The notes below the pieces were generated by a model. That model was given only the letters and a program-made list of their open reading frames with translations, was not told the origin of the DNA and ran no database searches. Below, in pieces: positions 1 through 10,073 of a stretch of DNA of 64,000 nucleotides. Numbering within the stretch: position 1 is the first letter of the stretch; each line of letters opens with the position of its first letter. This stretch comes from Bathynomus jamesi (taxonomy: Eukaryota > Arthropoda > Malacostraca > Isopoda > Cirolanidae), in contig JAJOZX010002706.1 in the NCBI GenBank assembly GCA_023014485.1, forward strand, positions 124,001-188,000, given 5' to 3'. The translations under genes were made by a program, and so were the position numbers.

Positions 1-4
1 TAGG

Positions 5-29
5 AGAGAGAGAGAGAGAGAGAGAGAGA
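5..29. repeat. (GA)n microsatellite
   Basis: Uninterrupted GA dinucleotide run at the window edge. Confidence 0.95.
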
Positions 30-179
30 AGACGGGAAATTGCTGTACCGAGATCAACAGATATAATAAATATTCATTTAATGTTGGACTATTATTGAAA
101 ATTCAAGTGGATTTTGAAGTTTTAAATGATTTGCTTTGTTATATCTCTCTATCTGTATATCTGTGTACTGTATATATGT

Positions 180-205
180 ACACACACACACACACACACA
201 CACAC
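180..205. repeat. (AC)n microsatellite
   Basis: Pure CA/AC run of about 13 units, followed directly by a diverged mariner-type MITE copy. Confidence 0.95.
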
Positions 206-400
206 GCAAAGGGTTAACAAAAGTTTTTTCATAGTTTTTGATTTGATAATAAAAGTCAAAAAGTAATAATAGATTTATTGAATGAATATATTTAGAATCG
301 TGTTGCTTTCCTCTTTGCATTATGTAAAGCTGACAAACATTCTATTATTTCACTGATGAACTTTACCATTTGACACTCATTGTGGTTCCTATTTACTGAG
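205..400 (+). mobile_element. Diverged copy of a ~198-bp mariner-type MITE
   Basis: This stretch aligns along its length with the better preserved MITE at 33747-33944. Shared blocks include CATAGTTTTTGATTTGA, GAATCGTGTTGCTTT and GCATTATGTAAAGCTGAC. The left end keeps a worn form of the terminal repeat (GGGTTAACAAAAG) and the right end is degraded, so no target duplication can be read. It has no coding capacity. Confidence 0.6.
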
Positions 401-409
401 AAAAAGGGT

Positions 410-978
410 GACTGCAAAATTAAGTAACTGTAAAGATAACAACATCAGAAAAATATTTAATGATAAACCGCAGAATATCGATTGCGTCATACAGGAACTA
501 ATTGAGAAGCAACAGAAAAAGAAGAAGGTGACGATATAGAGGCAATAAAGATTAACTCAAAGTACTTCTATAATTTTGCAAAAAGGAAGTCGAAAAACTA
601 TGCGACTATTGGACCTTTGAAAAACGAAGACAGTGCTTTATCTGATGATCTAACAGAAGTATCCGAAATATTAAGAGCTCGGTACGAATAATCTTTCAGT
701 ATCCCAAAAACTGACAAACTGATATGCGATAAAACGCGTTCTTTGAAGAACAACTACAAGGGGAAAGTATAACGGACTTCGACTTTATGACAGATGATCT
801 TACACAAGCTATAGGGAAACTAAAAGCACATTCAGCGGCAGGACCGGACAAATGGAATGCCACACTGATCAAAAACTGCAAGAATGAAATCGCTGAGCCC
901 CTGTATTGGATATGGAGACGATCACTAGACACGGGAGAAATACCGGGCATCCTGAAGAGCACGAAATCAGTCATAATA
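410..978 (+). pseudogene. Non-LTR retrotransposon (LINE) reverse-transcriptase fragment
   Basis: Two forward frames read as the linker and N-terminal part of a LINE reverse transcriptase. The first (about 530-690) contains NSKYFYNFAKRKSK followed by a linker ending in a worn SFSIPKTD. The second (about 787-975) contains IGKLKAHSAAGPDKWNATL and ends in PGILKSTKSVII, the conserved region ahead of the palm motifs in jockey/CR1/L2-like elements. The frames are separated by a frameshift and in-frame stops. The palm (F/YxDD box) and endonuclease are absent. The fragment ends where a mariner-like element has inserted (979). The clade cannot be set from this piece. Confidence 0.75.
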
Positions 979-1372
979 CAGGGTGTACATAAAGTCAGGA
1001 TCTATTTTTGTGAAGCACTTGGAAATTATATGGAATTCAATCATAAAATGATAAAGTGGTAACATTTATTAAATAATTAAGAGTAGGATTCGACGTGACG
1101 CCCATCACTATCCCTGCACACCTCAAATCGTTCCGCAGCATTTCTAAACACATTCTGGAGCATTTGCGGGGTTATGTTATCTGCAGCAGTTCGTATACGT
1201 GTACGTAAGTTTTCAAGACTCGTAATCTTCGTCTGATAGACGTGCGATTTGATAAAGCCCCATGCAAAGAAATCTAAAGGGGTTAAATCTGGTGATCTCG
1301 CTGGCCAAGGTCTGTTGCTTCCGCGTCCGATCCAGCGATTTGGAAAACGTCCATTTAGATAATCCTGAACAA
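979..1372 (-). mobile_element. Single-ended DD41D mariner-like fragment
   Basis: Begins with TA then CAGGGTGTACATAAAG, the terminal repeat also found at both ends of the palindromic element at 59984-60881. The minus strand encodes the transposase C-terminus from VQDYLNGRFPNRWIG through [17 protein letters not shown] to GRHVESYS and stop. Similarity stops near 1372 and the other end is missing. It lies inside the LINE fragment, so it is younger than that fragment. The first two catalytic aspartates are absent and it cannot be autonomous. Confidence 0.85.
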
Positions 1373-2089
1373 TTAAACACATGAAATCGGCAAATGTTAC
1401 ACCCACAGTAAAATCTAACAAGGTGAATTTAAACACCGCGTCAGGGAATGACGGAGTGTCAATCATGTGATCGACCATTCCGATGATCGAACGATATCTA
1501 TGTTTGTGCTATTAAAGTTCGTTCCAAGAAGCGAATATCCCTTAATTTCAAAATACAGACAAGACACTCAACGGTTTAGATTGTTTTAGATTTTATCAGA
1601 ATTATTCCCATTCTCAACCCCATTCACCCACTTACTTATTCATATCATCAGAATATGCATGCCCATTGAATGTGACATGATTTAAGCCGTTGTTTGTACT
1701 TCCTTACTCATTTACTTAGTTCATCCACGAATGCACCTAATTCATTAATTATTATTACTGTATATAAGTGTATATATTTAATTAATAGTTTCACTCACTC
1801 GTGTACCATGGCTGTTAACCTTTCATTACGTGTCCCCCTAATTCATTTCCTATATTTCTTCTTATAATGACTTATACATCCGAATTAAATAACTATAACG
1901 TATTAATTATGAGTTAACGTATATCGTATAATGTGTGGGACTATGACGTCATAAATAAATTAATTGGAGCGATACGTTGCATAAAACATTGAAACCTTTC
2001 TTCTGACTCACACTTAATCTATTAATACATGCATCTTAAACACTAAGAATATATACATACAGTACATACAATATATATATATATATATA
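1373..2089. repeat. Dispersed repeat family, copy A; no gene seen
   Basis: No coding signal. From about 1510 to 1960 the sequence resembles 47360-47910 in the same orientation: blocks such as CCAAGAA.CGAAT.TCCCTTAAT, TTTTAGATTTTATCAG-like text and a shared GTTAACGTAT...GACGTCAT segment. This suggests an old dispersed repeat or duplication. It ends in a (TA)n run that received the mariner remnant at 2090. Confidence 0.45.
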
Positions 2090-2307
2090 GGGTGATTAAA
2101 AAAAATTTAACACCTATATGGTTTTTAGTTTTATTTCCAATTTATTTGAAAACATTTTTTGTGATACTTGTTGTCCACGGATATCTATGCATGTATGAAA
2201 GCGGTCAAACGTTGCTTCCAGAGCCCCAAGCCACATCGCTGGTAGTGATGATTGGATGACATCTGTAATTTTTTCCCATATAAGTGTTAACATATTTTTA
2301 ATCACCC

Positions 2308-2308
<1 letters not shown>
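2090..2308 (-). mobile_element. Internally deleted mariner-like element (219 bp)
   Basis: The terminal repeats GGGTGATTAAAAA and TTTTTAATCACCC bracket a short interior, with TA flanks inside a (TA)n array. The minus strand keeps about 60 residues of a Tc1/mariner-type C-terminus (WEKITDVIQSSL, then FHTCIDIRGQQVS), the region after the third catalytic aspartate. The rest of the transposase is gone. Confidence 0.8.

Positions 2309-2316
<8 letters not shown>

Positions 2317-2383
<67 letters not shown>
2317..2383. repeat. (TA)n microsatellite
   Basis: Long TA run directly downstream of a mariner remnant, preceded by a short (GT)n stretch. Confidence 0.95.
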
Positions 2384-2384
<1 letters not shown>

Positions 2385-2922
2385 GGAATCAAAGTGTATG
2401 CAATGAAAATTAAAACCAATAAGTTACACATTTAAAAACCAATGACAGAGAACAGATCTTCAACCCGATTTCTTAATGCAATCCTTTATTTAACAACGAA
2501 TCATAGTTGATTTAATTTATTATGGGTTTTTCTTCAAAAGAATCGAAATAAAAGGTTCCCTTCGCCTTCTTTTATTTATAACATCAATGCCTCATCGCAC
2601 GCCTTCATCGTTCATCAGCAGATTGCTTCAAAGGCACCACAGATCGAGAAGATCGAGGAAACTCATCTGAAACGGCGATATTAAAGCAGGCTTTTTAACC
2701 TTTGATTCATGGCTGTTTAAATCATTCCTGGAGAGAAATGTATCTTTTTCTAGTTATACACTTAACCGTATATAATGCTCCCTTTCACAATAAATATTTA
2801 ACTGGATTTTTTCCACTTTTGATATATATTGTGTTATAAAATGCACTTGTTGCAAGTTGTTTATATACAGTATATATATATATATATATATAATATATAT
2901 ATTTGCGAGATGCTAGTGAGCT
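2384..2922. other. Gene-free interval
   Basis: No coding, RNA or terminal-repeat signal seen apart from a (TA)n run near 2872-2900. Confidence 0.5.
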
Positions 2923-2930
2923 GTAAATAA

Positions 2931-3761
2931 TAGTCGTGTACCGATTAATCTGCATAGGCAGAATCGGCCATTTTCTGGGCATCGGACAAATTTAGCCGAT
3001 TCTCTTACTGATTCTTTGAACTTTTAAAATTTTTGCTACAAAACAAAATCTATATTTGTAGAAAATTGGACATACAAAAAACACTATTTATGATCATTTA
3101 TACTAATTTCAAAGGAAATTATATAAAAATATTTTACATTCACGAAAAACGCAAAGCTTAATAAGTTAAGTTGCCTATAAATTTACGTTTTTTCTAACTA
3201 GCTAATCTCTAAATATTATAAACTATTGTAATCTCCTACTATATATTAATAATAATTCTATATTAAGTTGTACTTTATAATTTATAAACGAAACCATCTT
3301 ATTATGTTAACTTTATTTTAAGTACAGTATTTTAATAATTTTATAAACCAAAATTGTATATTTTTATTTTTTTTCAAATTGGGCACCAGGGCCTTGAAAT
3401 TTTAATGAAAAATTTTGTTATTGTTTACATTGTTGAAGAAAGAAAATACCTTCAACATAAGGAAAACTAATTATTTTAAATATTGGTATTCAATTTATGA
3501 AACTAAAATAAAATTATTTTATCATTTTACTGAGTAACAGAACTATTTAACATCATTTTAGCTACGATAGATGAGTAACAAATTCTGGTACTGTATATTG
3601 TGGAGTGCACTAAGGAAAAGCATTTAAACAAATATGAAATGTAAAAATATGAAAATTGAAAGTTTTCACATTAGATTAGTAAAATTTATGAAGGGAATTG
3701 ATTGTTTAAAATATAGGCAAAGCATCGGCATCGGCTAAATTTTGGAATCGGTACATCACTA
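2931..3761. mobile_element. Non-autonomous hAT element (831 bp) with perfect 8-bp TSD
   Basis: The ends are TAGTCGTGTACCGATT and, reverse-complemented, TAGTGATGTACCGATT. Both flanks carry the identical octamer GTAAATAA (2923-2930 and 3762-3769), the 8-bp duplication typical of hAT transposition. The sub-terminal parts share ATTTAGCCGAT and ATCGG motifs in inverted order. The interior is very AT-rich and non-coding, so mobilisation would need a transposase in trans. The intact duplication argues for a relatively clean insertion. Confidence 0.88.
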
Positions 3762-3769
3762 GTAAATAA

Positions 3770-4346
3770 TAAAGTTGCTGACTTATTGTTTGGGTTACCA
3801 GCTTGTTCTTCGTTGCAATTTGTAAAAGTTTGCACAATTAATCAAGGGAAATGATATAATGTGCGGTGTTTTTTTTTTTATAATTAACAGAATAAGCATT
3901 GAGCAATCAATAACAACTATTTTATACTGTAATGCTCAAATGGTACAGGAGATTGCAAATACATAAATTACAGTAATTAGATTAAAAGAAAAGAAATGAA
4001 AATCAATGTTTTAAATAAGAATGCGCGGCGAGTATTTGTACAGAACAAAGAATTCGGCCTGCATTCTGATATGGTAAAAATAAAACGAACGAGCGCTGTA
4101 GGCTACCACAAAGAGCGGGCGCGAGCGAGCCTTGCGAAAGATGTTATGCAATCGAAGAAATGAAAAAGACTGTCTTTGTGGTATTTCTCTTTATTCGTCT
4201 GCAGAGAAAATATCGAAGGTCCTGAAGTTTGATTCGTGGTAGAGTTCTCTGAAGATCTGCAAAAAACCGTTCAATCTTCAGCCTGTACAGAATTTCCTTC
4301 TTTTCCAAAATTATCAGTTGGTTGCTAGCCTTAGAATACAATTTTA
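3770..4346. other. Gene-free interval
   Basis: No coding domain recognised. A short GC-richer stretch (about 4020-4140) has no assignable feature. Confidence 0.5.
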
Positions 4347-4549
4347 GGATCACCTGAAGATCAGGGCCCCCAGCCTCAATTACCAAATGATATCTTCGTT
4401 AAAACTAACGGAAATATGACGATTTAACCTAACCAATCGTCAAAGGCGTACAGTTGACCCAACCGGGCATTCAATTTAATTTATTATTATATTTGGTACT
4501 GTAAAGCAAAAAACAAGAATACATGGGGGCCCTGATCTTCAGGTGATCC
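4347..4549. mobile_element. 203-bp hAT-type MITE, copy 1
   Basis: Perfect 26-bp inverted repeats start GGATCACCTGAAGATCAG and continue into a run of Cs. Candidate 8-bp duplications are CAATTTTA (4339-4346) and CAAGTTTC (4550-4557), 6 of 8 matching. The interior resembles the MITE at 59585-59787, which is also exactly 203 bp. Shared parts are the CCCCCAGCC terminal block, AACTAACG.AAATAT.ACGA, and CCTAACCAATCGTCAA followed by GGCGTACAGTTGAC. Non-coding. Confidence 0.85.
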
Positions 4550-5537
4550 CAAGTTTCACCTTAAGTAACTTACAAATATAACAACATCTGTGTCAGGAAG
4601 TCAAAATTGTTCAACCATGGAGCGTATCTCTCTTGTCGAGTTAAATAAAGGCTCAGAGAGAGAGAGCGAGAGTAACTCCATCTTAAGGGTCCTGTTATAT
4701 TTATGGCATTTTGCTTCACATGGAAGGTTTCAACGTACTTTCGGTGAAGTAGTGATTTGCCATGACATACTATCATCACAAGTAATTATTATTATAGAAA
4801 ACTATAGTAACCGTTGATTCATATAAATACGGAGAGGGAAATAAAACGTGCAACACAGAGGACGGTTCATCCTGTGTCGCGGGGCACGTGACCTAGTGAT
4901 GAAAGCCGGTATTGAAAAACCGGTATTTATACCGGTATTGGACAAGAGACATGATACCGATCTCGTGATTATCGATACCGGGTTTTCGGTATTGAAGACC
5001 TGCCTATTGTCTTTATTGTGGGAACAATCAGCAAATGTCAAGTTAACAAAGATTTGTTTTTTGTAGGATTTTGTGGCCAATGTGAGTAGAAATAATGATT
5101 TATCTTCATACTACATAACTTACACATGCAGTATATCTTTGAGGGGCGTCATTAGTGTATGTCACAATTTATCATTTGTTATAATATTATGTTATTGACG
5201 TAATATGATGTGTCCGTTTTTCTGAAAAGGGAAACTATCATCCAGAACTCTCGCCTTAAACATTTGAAATCGTATAAATACGTATTGAAACGTTCAAAAA
5301 TGTTTTTACACGATTCCAAAACCTTGGTTGCTTTTTTAGATTCGTTATTGAGTTCATTCAGATTTCGAATTTCGTACTAGACGCTTGCAGTGGTTGATTG
5401 ATGCTCATATTTCACAAGTTAAATTTTGTAATTTTGTTACGTGCGCATTGCAGTCTTGTGATGTGGAAATAAGCTATTTCTTACTTTAAATAATCTACCC
5501 CTTCGAATCTATTACAAAAATTAAAAAAAAATCAATC

Positions 5538-6436
5538 ATGTGGAATTATTTTATTAAGAAAAATAAAGACGAAGCTGAATGTTCAAAGTGTGAAAAAGTT
5601 ATAAAGTGCAGTGGGGGCTCAACTAGTGGATTATCTGTTCATTTGAAAACAATTCATAATTTAAATGTTGCTGAAATCAAGATAGGTGAAAATCAACAAA
5701 AAAAAAAAAAAAAAAAACTTTGGATACATTTATTAACAAAAAATCTATTGAAGAAGAAATTGCAAAACTTGGAAGATCTATATGATACACTTCGTCCTGT
5801 TGAAATAATTCTTAAAAGACTATGTTCAAAAGATGCATCTTTCTTGACGGCTGAATTCTCCACCAAATTTATTTTAAAGAAACTAAACTTGTAGAGAAGA
5901 ACACTCCAACAGCATTGGAGCTCAAAGACTGTCTCAGTAATTTCTAGTCTTCAAGGAGACAAAGAGATATTGTGGGTTTAATTAAATATCTTCACAACCC
6001 TGAAGTTTTAAAAGTTCAAGAAGAGGAACTATTTTCTATTCCATCTAAACTAGTGCTCAAAAGAACAGCAGAAAGGATTTTTAAAGGGCTTTTTCCTAAG
6101 AATGATGAAAATTTAGTTGGTTTCGAGGAAGAAAACGAAGACCAAGACTTACAAGCATCTAACTACTCAGAGAATGTTACTGAAGACAAGAATGAAGTAG
6201 ATGATTCATTGATGTGCGAATACATGAAAGAAATAGAGAAATTAGAAAAGGTACCATTGAGAAGCAATGCAACTAACTTTGATCCTACTAATGAATTTAA
6301 GAGTTTCGAAGTTTCTTCAAAAAGAAGTGAAAATTTAGAGAAGCTGTACAAGGCATTGCTTTCCATTAAACCCCCTAGTTTAGAATCAGAAAGAGCTTTT
6401 TCTGCTGCTGGCTTATTTCTGACCAAGCTAAGATGA
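5538..6436 (+). pseudogene. hAT transposase with BED zinc finger, internally deleted
   Basis: The first frame (5538-5894) starts with a BED-type zinc finger: C-x2-C (CSKC, residues about 14-17) and H-x4-H (HLKTIH), as in DNA-binding N-termini of hAT transposases. The next frame (5972-6436) ends in the hAT C-terminal dimerisation segment, LYKALLSIKPPSLESERAFSAAG. The RNase-H-like catalytic core between them is missing, and the total is far shorter than the usual ~600 aa. A poly(A) run (5699-5717) sits next to the break. The preserved order of domains and the element termini support the call. Confidence 0.85.
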
Positions 6437-6583
6437 AATCTCCCTGAACAATCATTAGATAGTCTTTGTTTCCTCAAAACTTACTTCCAAAACCAAAATA
6501 AGAAATAAATATGCAAAATTATTAATGAACTTTTTTTTTTTTAAATTGTTATTTTTCCCTTTTACCTTTGGTTATCTGATATA

Positions 6584-7325
6584 CCGGGTGTCCATAAATG
6601 TTTACCCTGAAAACAGTATGCTCTCATGTTTTAATGACGAATCTTACATCCATTTTCTTTTTACAGGTGATCTCGTACACGCATAGAGTTTCTGTGCTGG
6701 TGTGTTTCGTCTACCGCATTCGCCGCTAGGAGCGCTGTAGTAGCTGTTCAGTTAAGATGGCGTCTGTGACAGAGAAGGCACAATGTGTTGTGTGGCTTGC
6801 AGAAACAAAATCTCCTGTCAATGTTCAGCGAAGGTTCGGAACAAAGTATGGAAAGAATCCACCTGATGTGAAGTTAACTAAGTCGTGAGTGAAAAAATTC
6901 TTGGAAACGTGGAAAAGGGAAAGAGCAGTGGTAGACCATCAGTTTCCGATGGGACGGTGGAAGACATTCAAACTGCTTTCACACGGTCACCAAGGAAATC
7001 GGTGAGACAAGCTTCATGCCAACTAAAGATACCGAAGTCTACGGTGCACAAGGTGTTACACAAACGTTTGAAGTTACACGCCTACAAGGTATGCAATTGC
7101 AACAGTTAACCCACAAATGTTGGAAAATGTGTGGCGTGAGTGTGAATACCGTTTAGACATTTTACGTGCTACTACGGGTGCACATGTGGAGGCTTATTAA
7201 GTTCATTAACTATGTATCAAAACTTTGTATGTTTATCTACTTACGATTAAAACTGTGTTTCAATACGAGCGTTTATTTAAAAGTCATAGCATGCTTTAAT
7301 CAGGGTAATCATTATGGACACCCTG
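6584..7325 (+). mobile_element. Deleted mariner-like element (742 bp) nested in the hAT
   Basis: Ends are CCGGGTGTCCATAAATG and CATTATGGACACCCTG with TA on both flanks (6582-6583, 7326-7327). Sub-terminal blocks GTTTACCCTG and CAGGGTAATC extend the inverted repeat. It encodes only the two ends of a transposase. Its position inside 4893-7870 makes it younger than that hAT. Confidence 0.88.
6757..7200 (+). pseudogene. Mariner-like transposase, HTH fused to C-terminal tail by deletion
   Basis: An ATG at 6757 opens VTEKAQCVVWLAETKSPVN, a frequent N-terminus of arthropod mariner-like transposases (DUF4817-type helix-turn-helix). After a stop and frameshift near 6884 the second helix-turn-helix continues (GRPSVSDGTVEDIQ, then KIPKSTVHKVLHKRLKLHAYK). 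Directly after HAYK the reading jumps to the distal tail (NPQMLENVW, then YRLDILRATTGAHVEAY and stop). The whole DDD catalytic core has been deleted. Confidence 0.85.
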
Positions 7326-7364
7326 TACTTAATCATTATAAATAGTCCTTCCTTTTGCCTAGAA

Positions 7365-7597
7365 CAGTGGTCGGCGAACTTTTTTGGGTATTACCCCAAA
7401 ATATATTTGAGGACGTAATCAGGACGTAAATTCGTAATATTCTAAAATTTAGAATAATGCCACATTTATGTAACAAAATAAAATAAAAATATACGAAAAA
7501 AATATCAGCACAAAGTATCTCTCATACCGCACGCATTACCCCCAAAAGTTTTAAATTTACCCCATTTGGGTAATTTACCCCTGTTCCCCGACCACTG
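7365..7597. mobile_element. hAT MITE (233 bp) nested in the larger hAT
   Basis: The inverted ends CAGTGGTCGGCGAAC and CAGTGGTCGGGGAAC (right end reversed) match the CAGTGGT-type termini of hAT/Charlie-like elements. Flanking octamers GCCTAGAA and GCCTAGGA agree at 7 of 8 positions. Non-coding. It is the second insertion into the hAT at 4893-7870. Confidence 0.88.
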
Positions 7598-8070
7598 GCC
7601 TAGGAGCTGCTGTTCAAACTTTTTTCAATCAATGGTATTTTCCCTTTGTTGTCGGTGACAGAATTTAAAAAGTAACTTCAGTTTTTATTGTCGTTAATGT
7701 GGTGAGTACTACAGGTCCTGCAGGCTTGTGGGAGGGTTGGCACTTGGTAGGTGACACCAAAAAAATCATTATAAATTATTCTCTGCATAAAACCGGTATC
7801 AACACCGGTATCAGTAAAATAATTGTTCAAATACCGGTATTAAAAATTGTCGGTATTATTTCATCCCTAGGCACGTCCCAAGTAGGTCTCTTTATCCACT
7901 ACACCTCTAGTGCATTTCTGAAAAAACACATAATAAAATGAGATGCGCTAGAAAGTTACACTTGAACAGAAAACCTTTTGTTTTTCTGGATAACGTAGTA
8001 CATATAGAGACATACTTGGGACGTGGCCCGGCAATGCAGGATAAACCTCTTCTGCATGTTTTACTTCGGC

Positions 8071-8080
8071 GTCTTTAGTA

Positions 8081-8127
<47 letters not shown>

Positions 8128-8567
8128 ATATATTGCAGATACTTACAGTTATGAAATTATGTATTTTCTGTACTTTTAAGGTGTTACAGAAGTCTATATA
8201 CAAAATAATCTTAAAATTTTCTGTTTTTCATATGAATAAATGTATGTTGCATTTTTCAAAATTATTTTCATTTGTTGACAATTGCTGTGAATTATTTATT
8301 ATTGCCAGTTACTGCCAGTCATATCCTAAAAAACATGAAAGAAACTTGTGATCAATATCGCGCATGGAAATGCTGGATTATTCACAATAAAAAATAAAAC
8401 TATAATATTTTCCTTTAAAGAAAACAAACTAATAAATGTAAAAGCCATTGTTTATTCCAGACAATGAAAATCAACTATTTAGTTGGTAACAGTAAAAACT
8501 TGGGGAAAATATTTTATTTTACGATATTATGAATCACAACCAAATAATAATAATAATTCCTTTTGAG

Positions 8568-8604
<37 letters not shown>

Positions 8605-8680
8605 TCTAAACTGCACAAAAGTCGCGCATCATAGGAATTTTCAGTGTTGACAATAATATATTTTTTTTTTCTTTTAGGTA
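8071..8680. other. Microsatellites and gene-free DNA
   Basis: Contains (TA)n at about 8081-8121 and (AAT)n at about 8570-8603. No coding, RNA or terminal-repeat signal between them. Confidence 0.6.
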
Positions 8681-8684
8681 GGGT

Positions 8685-8818
8685 ATGGGTGCGAAATTAA
8701 CAATAGACGAGAGGGTGAGCTTGGTTTTAATGTATGGAATACCTAGTACAACAAATCGATGAATCAGTACAGAGTTGTATGTATGTATAAAATTCTTAAA
8801 GACTTTTCTCCCACCCTG
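8685..8818 (+). mobile_element. Probable mariner-like remnant
   Basis: Reads MGAKLTIDERVSLVLMYG, resembling the first residues of mariner-like transposases. The right edge CTCCCACCCTG followed by TATATA looks like a mariner right terminal repeat beside a TA target. The left end and the rest of the protein are missing. Confidence 0.45.
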
Positions 8819-9178
8819 TATATATAATAATTAACATTATTTGCAATATCACTATCAATATTTCAAATGTTATTTAGTGGAACATAGTTTTTGTTTCACC
8901 CATTAATTAAATTAGTAAATCTATTAATTCACTCCACTTAGGATTATTCCTATAAAAATTATATATAAGCAAAGGTAATTTCCTTCCTTGAACGAAATTC
9001 CCTTTCCAAAAAGGAAGAATTTAGCTTAATTTATGTCATATAAGTCTGAAGACCATACCGGCTTATTACATTAATTTTCATCCAAGTCTCTCGATATAAG
9101 ATTATTCTTTCTATAATATTATCTATTTCTATTTCATGGAAGTCTATTCCATCTAAATCTATTATCTATCATTTAGGG

Positions 9179-9383
9179 CAGGGGTGGGCAACCTTTTGTT
9201 CAATGTAGCCACAGGTGCGGTGAATGAAAAATAAAATTTGCCACACCATACATAAATTGAGAAACTAGGTTGATAAATCGAAATATAAAAAGAAAAACTG
9301 TTTAAAAAGTTTATTCAAAACATGCACAATCTCATGGCCAATTCGCCACTTGTGGCGATTGGCGACAGGGTTGCCCACCCCTG
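9179..9383. mobile_element. hAT MITE (205 bp)
   Basis: The inverted ends CAGGGGTGGGCAACC and GGTTGCCCACCCCTG are exact over 15 bp. Flanking octamers ATTTAGGG and ATTTAGAG agree at 7 of 8. Non-coding interior with an inverted GGCGATT/AATTCGCC block near the right end. The ends are those of a widespread hAT-type family. Confidence 0.9.
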
Positions 9384-9504
9384 ATTTAGAGCTTAAGGAC
9401 TATCCGAACATATTATTTAAAAAAACCCATCCGTAAGCCTCTTTTCAATGTAACTTATAAATTCGTTCTACTATGAATTATTAACCTAAAATTTATACAA
9501 CAGT

Positions 9505-9610
9505 TTAAAATAGTTAATTAGATTTGCTTCTAACGTCATTGGTCGTTTACTAAAATAGTTAATTATATTTGCGGCAATTTGCTTCAAAGTCATTGGTGGT
9601 TTATTAAAAT
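9505..9610. repeat. Two-unit ~50-bp tandem duplication
   Basis: The block AAAATAGTTAATTA, then ATTTGC, TTGCTTC and GTCATTGGT.GTTTA, occurs twice in succession with small indels. Confidence 0.6.
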
Positions 9611-10073
9611 ATTTTTTGGTCCACTTGTTAAAATGCCTCCAAGCCCAAAATACAAAAATGGTGCACAAAAATGAAAGCTAAAGAAAGAAAAGTGGTTTAG
9701 TTATTGTTCTAAAATCTCTAAAATCAGTAACTTTTGAGCAAATACTGGTAGTTCATTATCTAAAAATCTAGAAATGGTTAATTAATATATAGTGAAACTA
9801 AGAATGAATGTAATGAAGCTATAACCAATAGGTCTAATACGAATAAAGTTTTGGAAAATAATGCTTCTGAAATTGTAGAAAATTGCATGAACAAACATAG
9901 TAAGCCTATAGTTCCGAAAGATAGTACATATAAATATCAGTAATGATACGTGCCTTGGCTATCATCATTATACAGATAAAAATTAACTCACAGACAAAAG
10001 TGCATTGCATATGCATTGCATGTTTAAGATAATTCTCTCAAACGATTTATGATATCGTAAGGCTCTTGCAAGC

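Larger units (their letters stand above)
4893..7870 (+). mobile_element. hAT transposon (~3.0 kb, defective) with nested insertions
   Basis: Terminal repeats CTAGTGATGAAAG (left) and CTAGGGATGAAAT (right, reverse-complemented) are followed by mirrored ACCGGTATT motifs, many copies of which occur in both sub-terminal regions (4900-5000 and 7790-7860). The flanks GCACGTGA and GCACGTCC match at 6 of 8 positions and fit a worn hAT duplication. It carries a fragmented BED/hAT transposase and two later insertions, a mariner (6584-7325) and a hAT MITE (7365-7597). Confidence 0.82.
4830..8060. mobile_element. Older inverted-repeat element split by a hAT insertion
   Basis: With the hAT at 4893-7870 removed, the flanks join into an arm (4830-4892 plus 7871-7935). 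Its inverted partner lies at 7975-8055. Matching blocks, reading the partner reversed, include TTTATCCTGCATTGCCGGGC against TTCATCCTGTGTCGCGGGGC, then CACGTCCCAAGTA and GTCTCT.TAT. The element without the insertion would be about 250 bp. The uninterrupted partner arm acts as an internal record of the empty site. Confidence 0.65.

Noticed and set aside
2114..2431. Tyr/Ile-repeat open frame on the minus strand
   Set aside because: Most of it is translated (TA)n. Only the first ~60 codons are a mariner remnant, already annotated. Similar TA- or GA-run frames at 37842, 44644, 44898, 51274 and 62333 are rejected for the same reason.
4144..4386. 80-aa minus-strand open frame
   Set aside because: Overlaps the left end of the 203-bp MITE and shows no domain.
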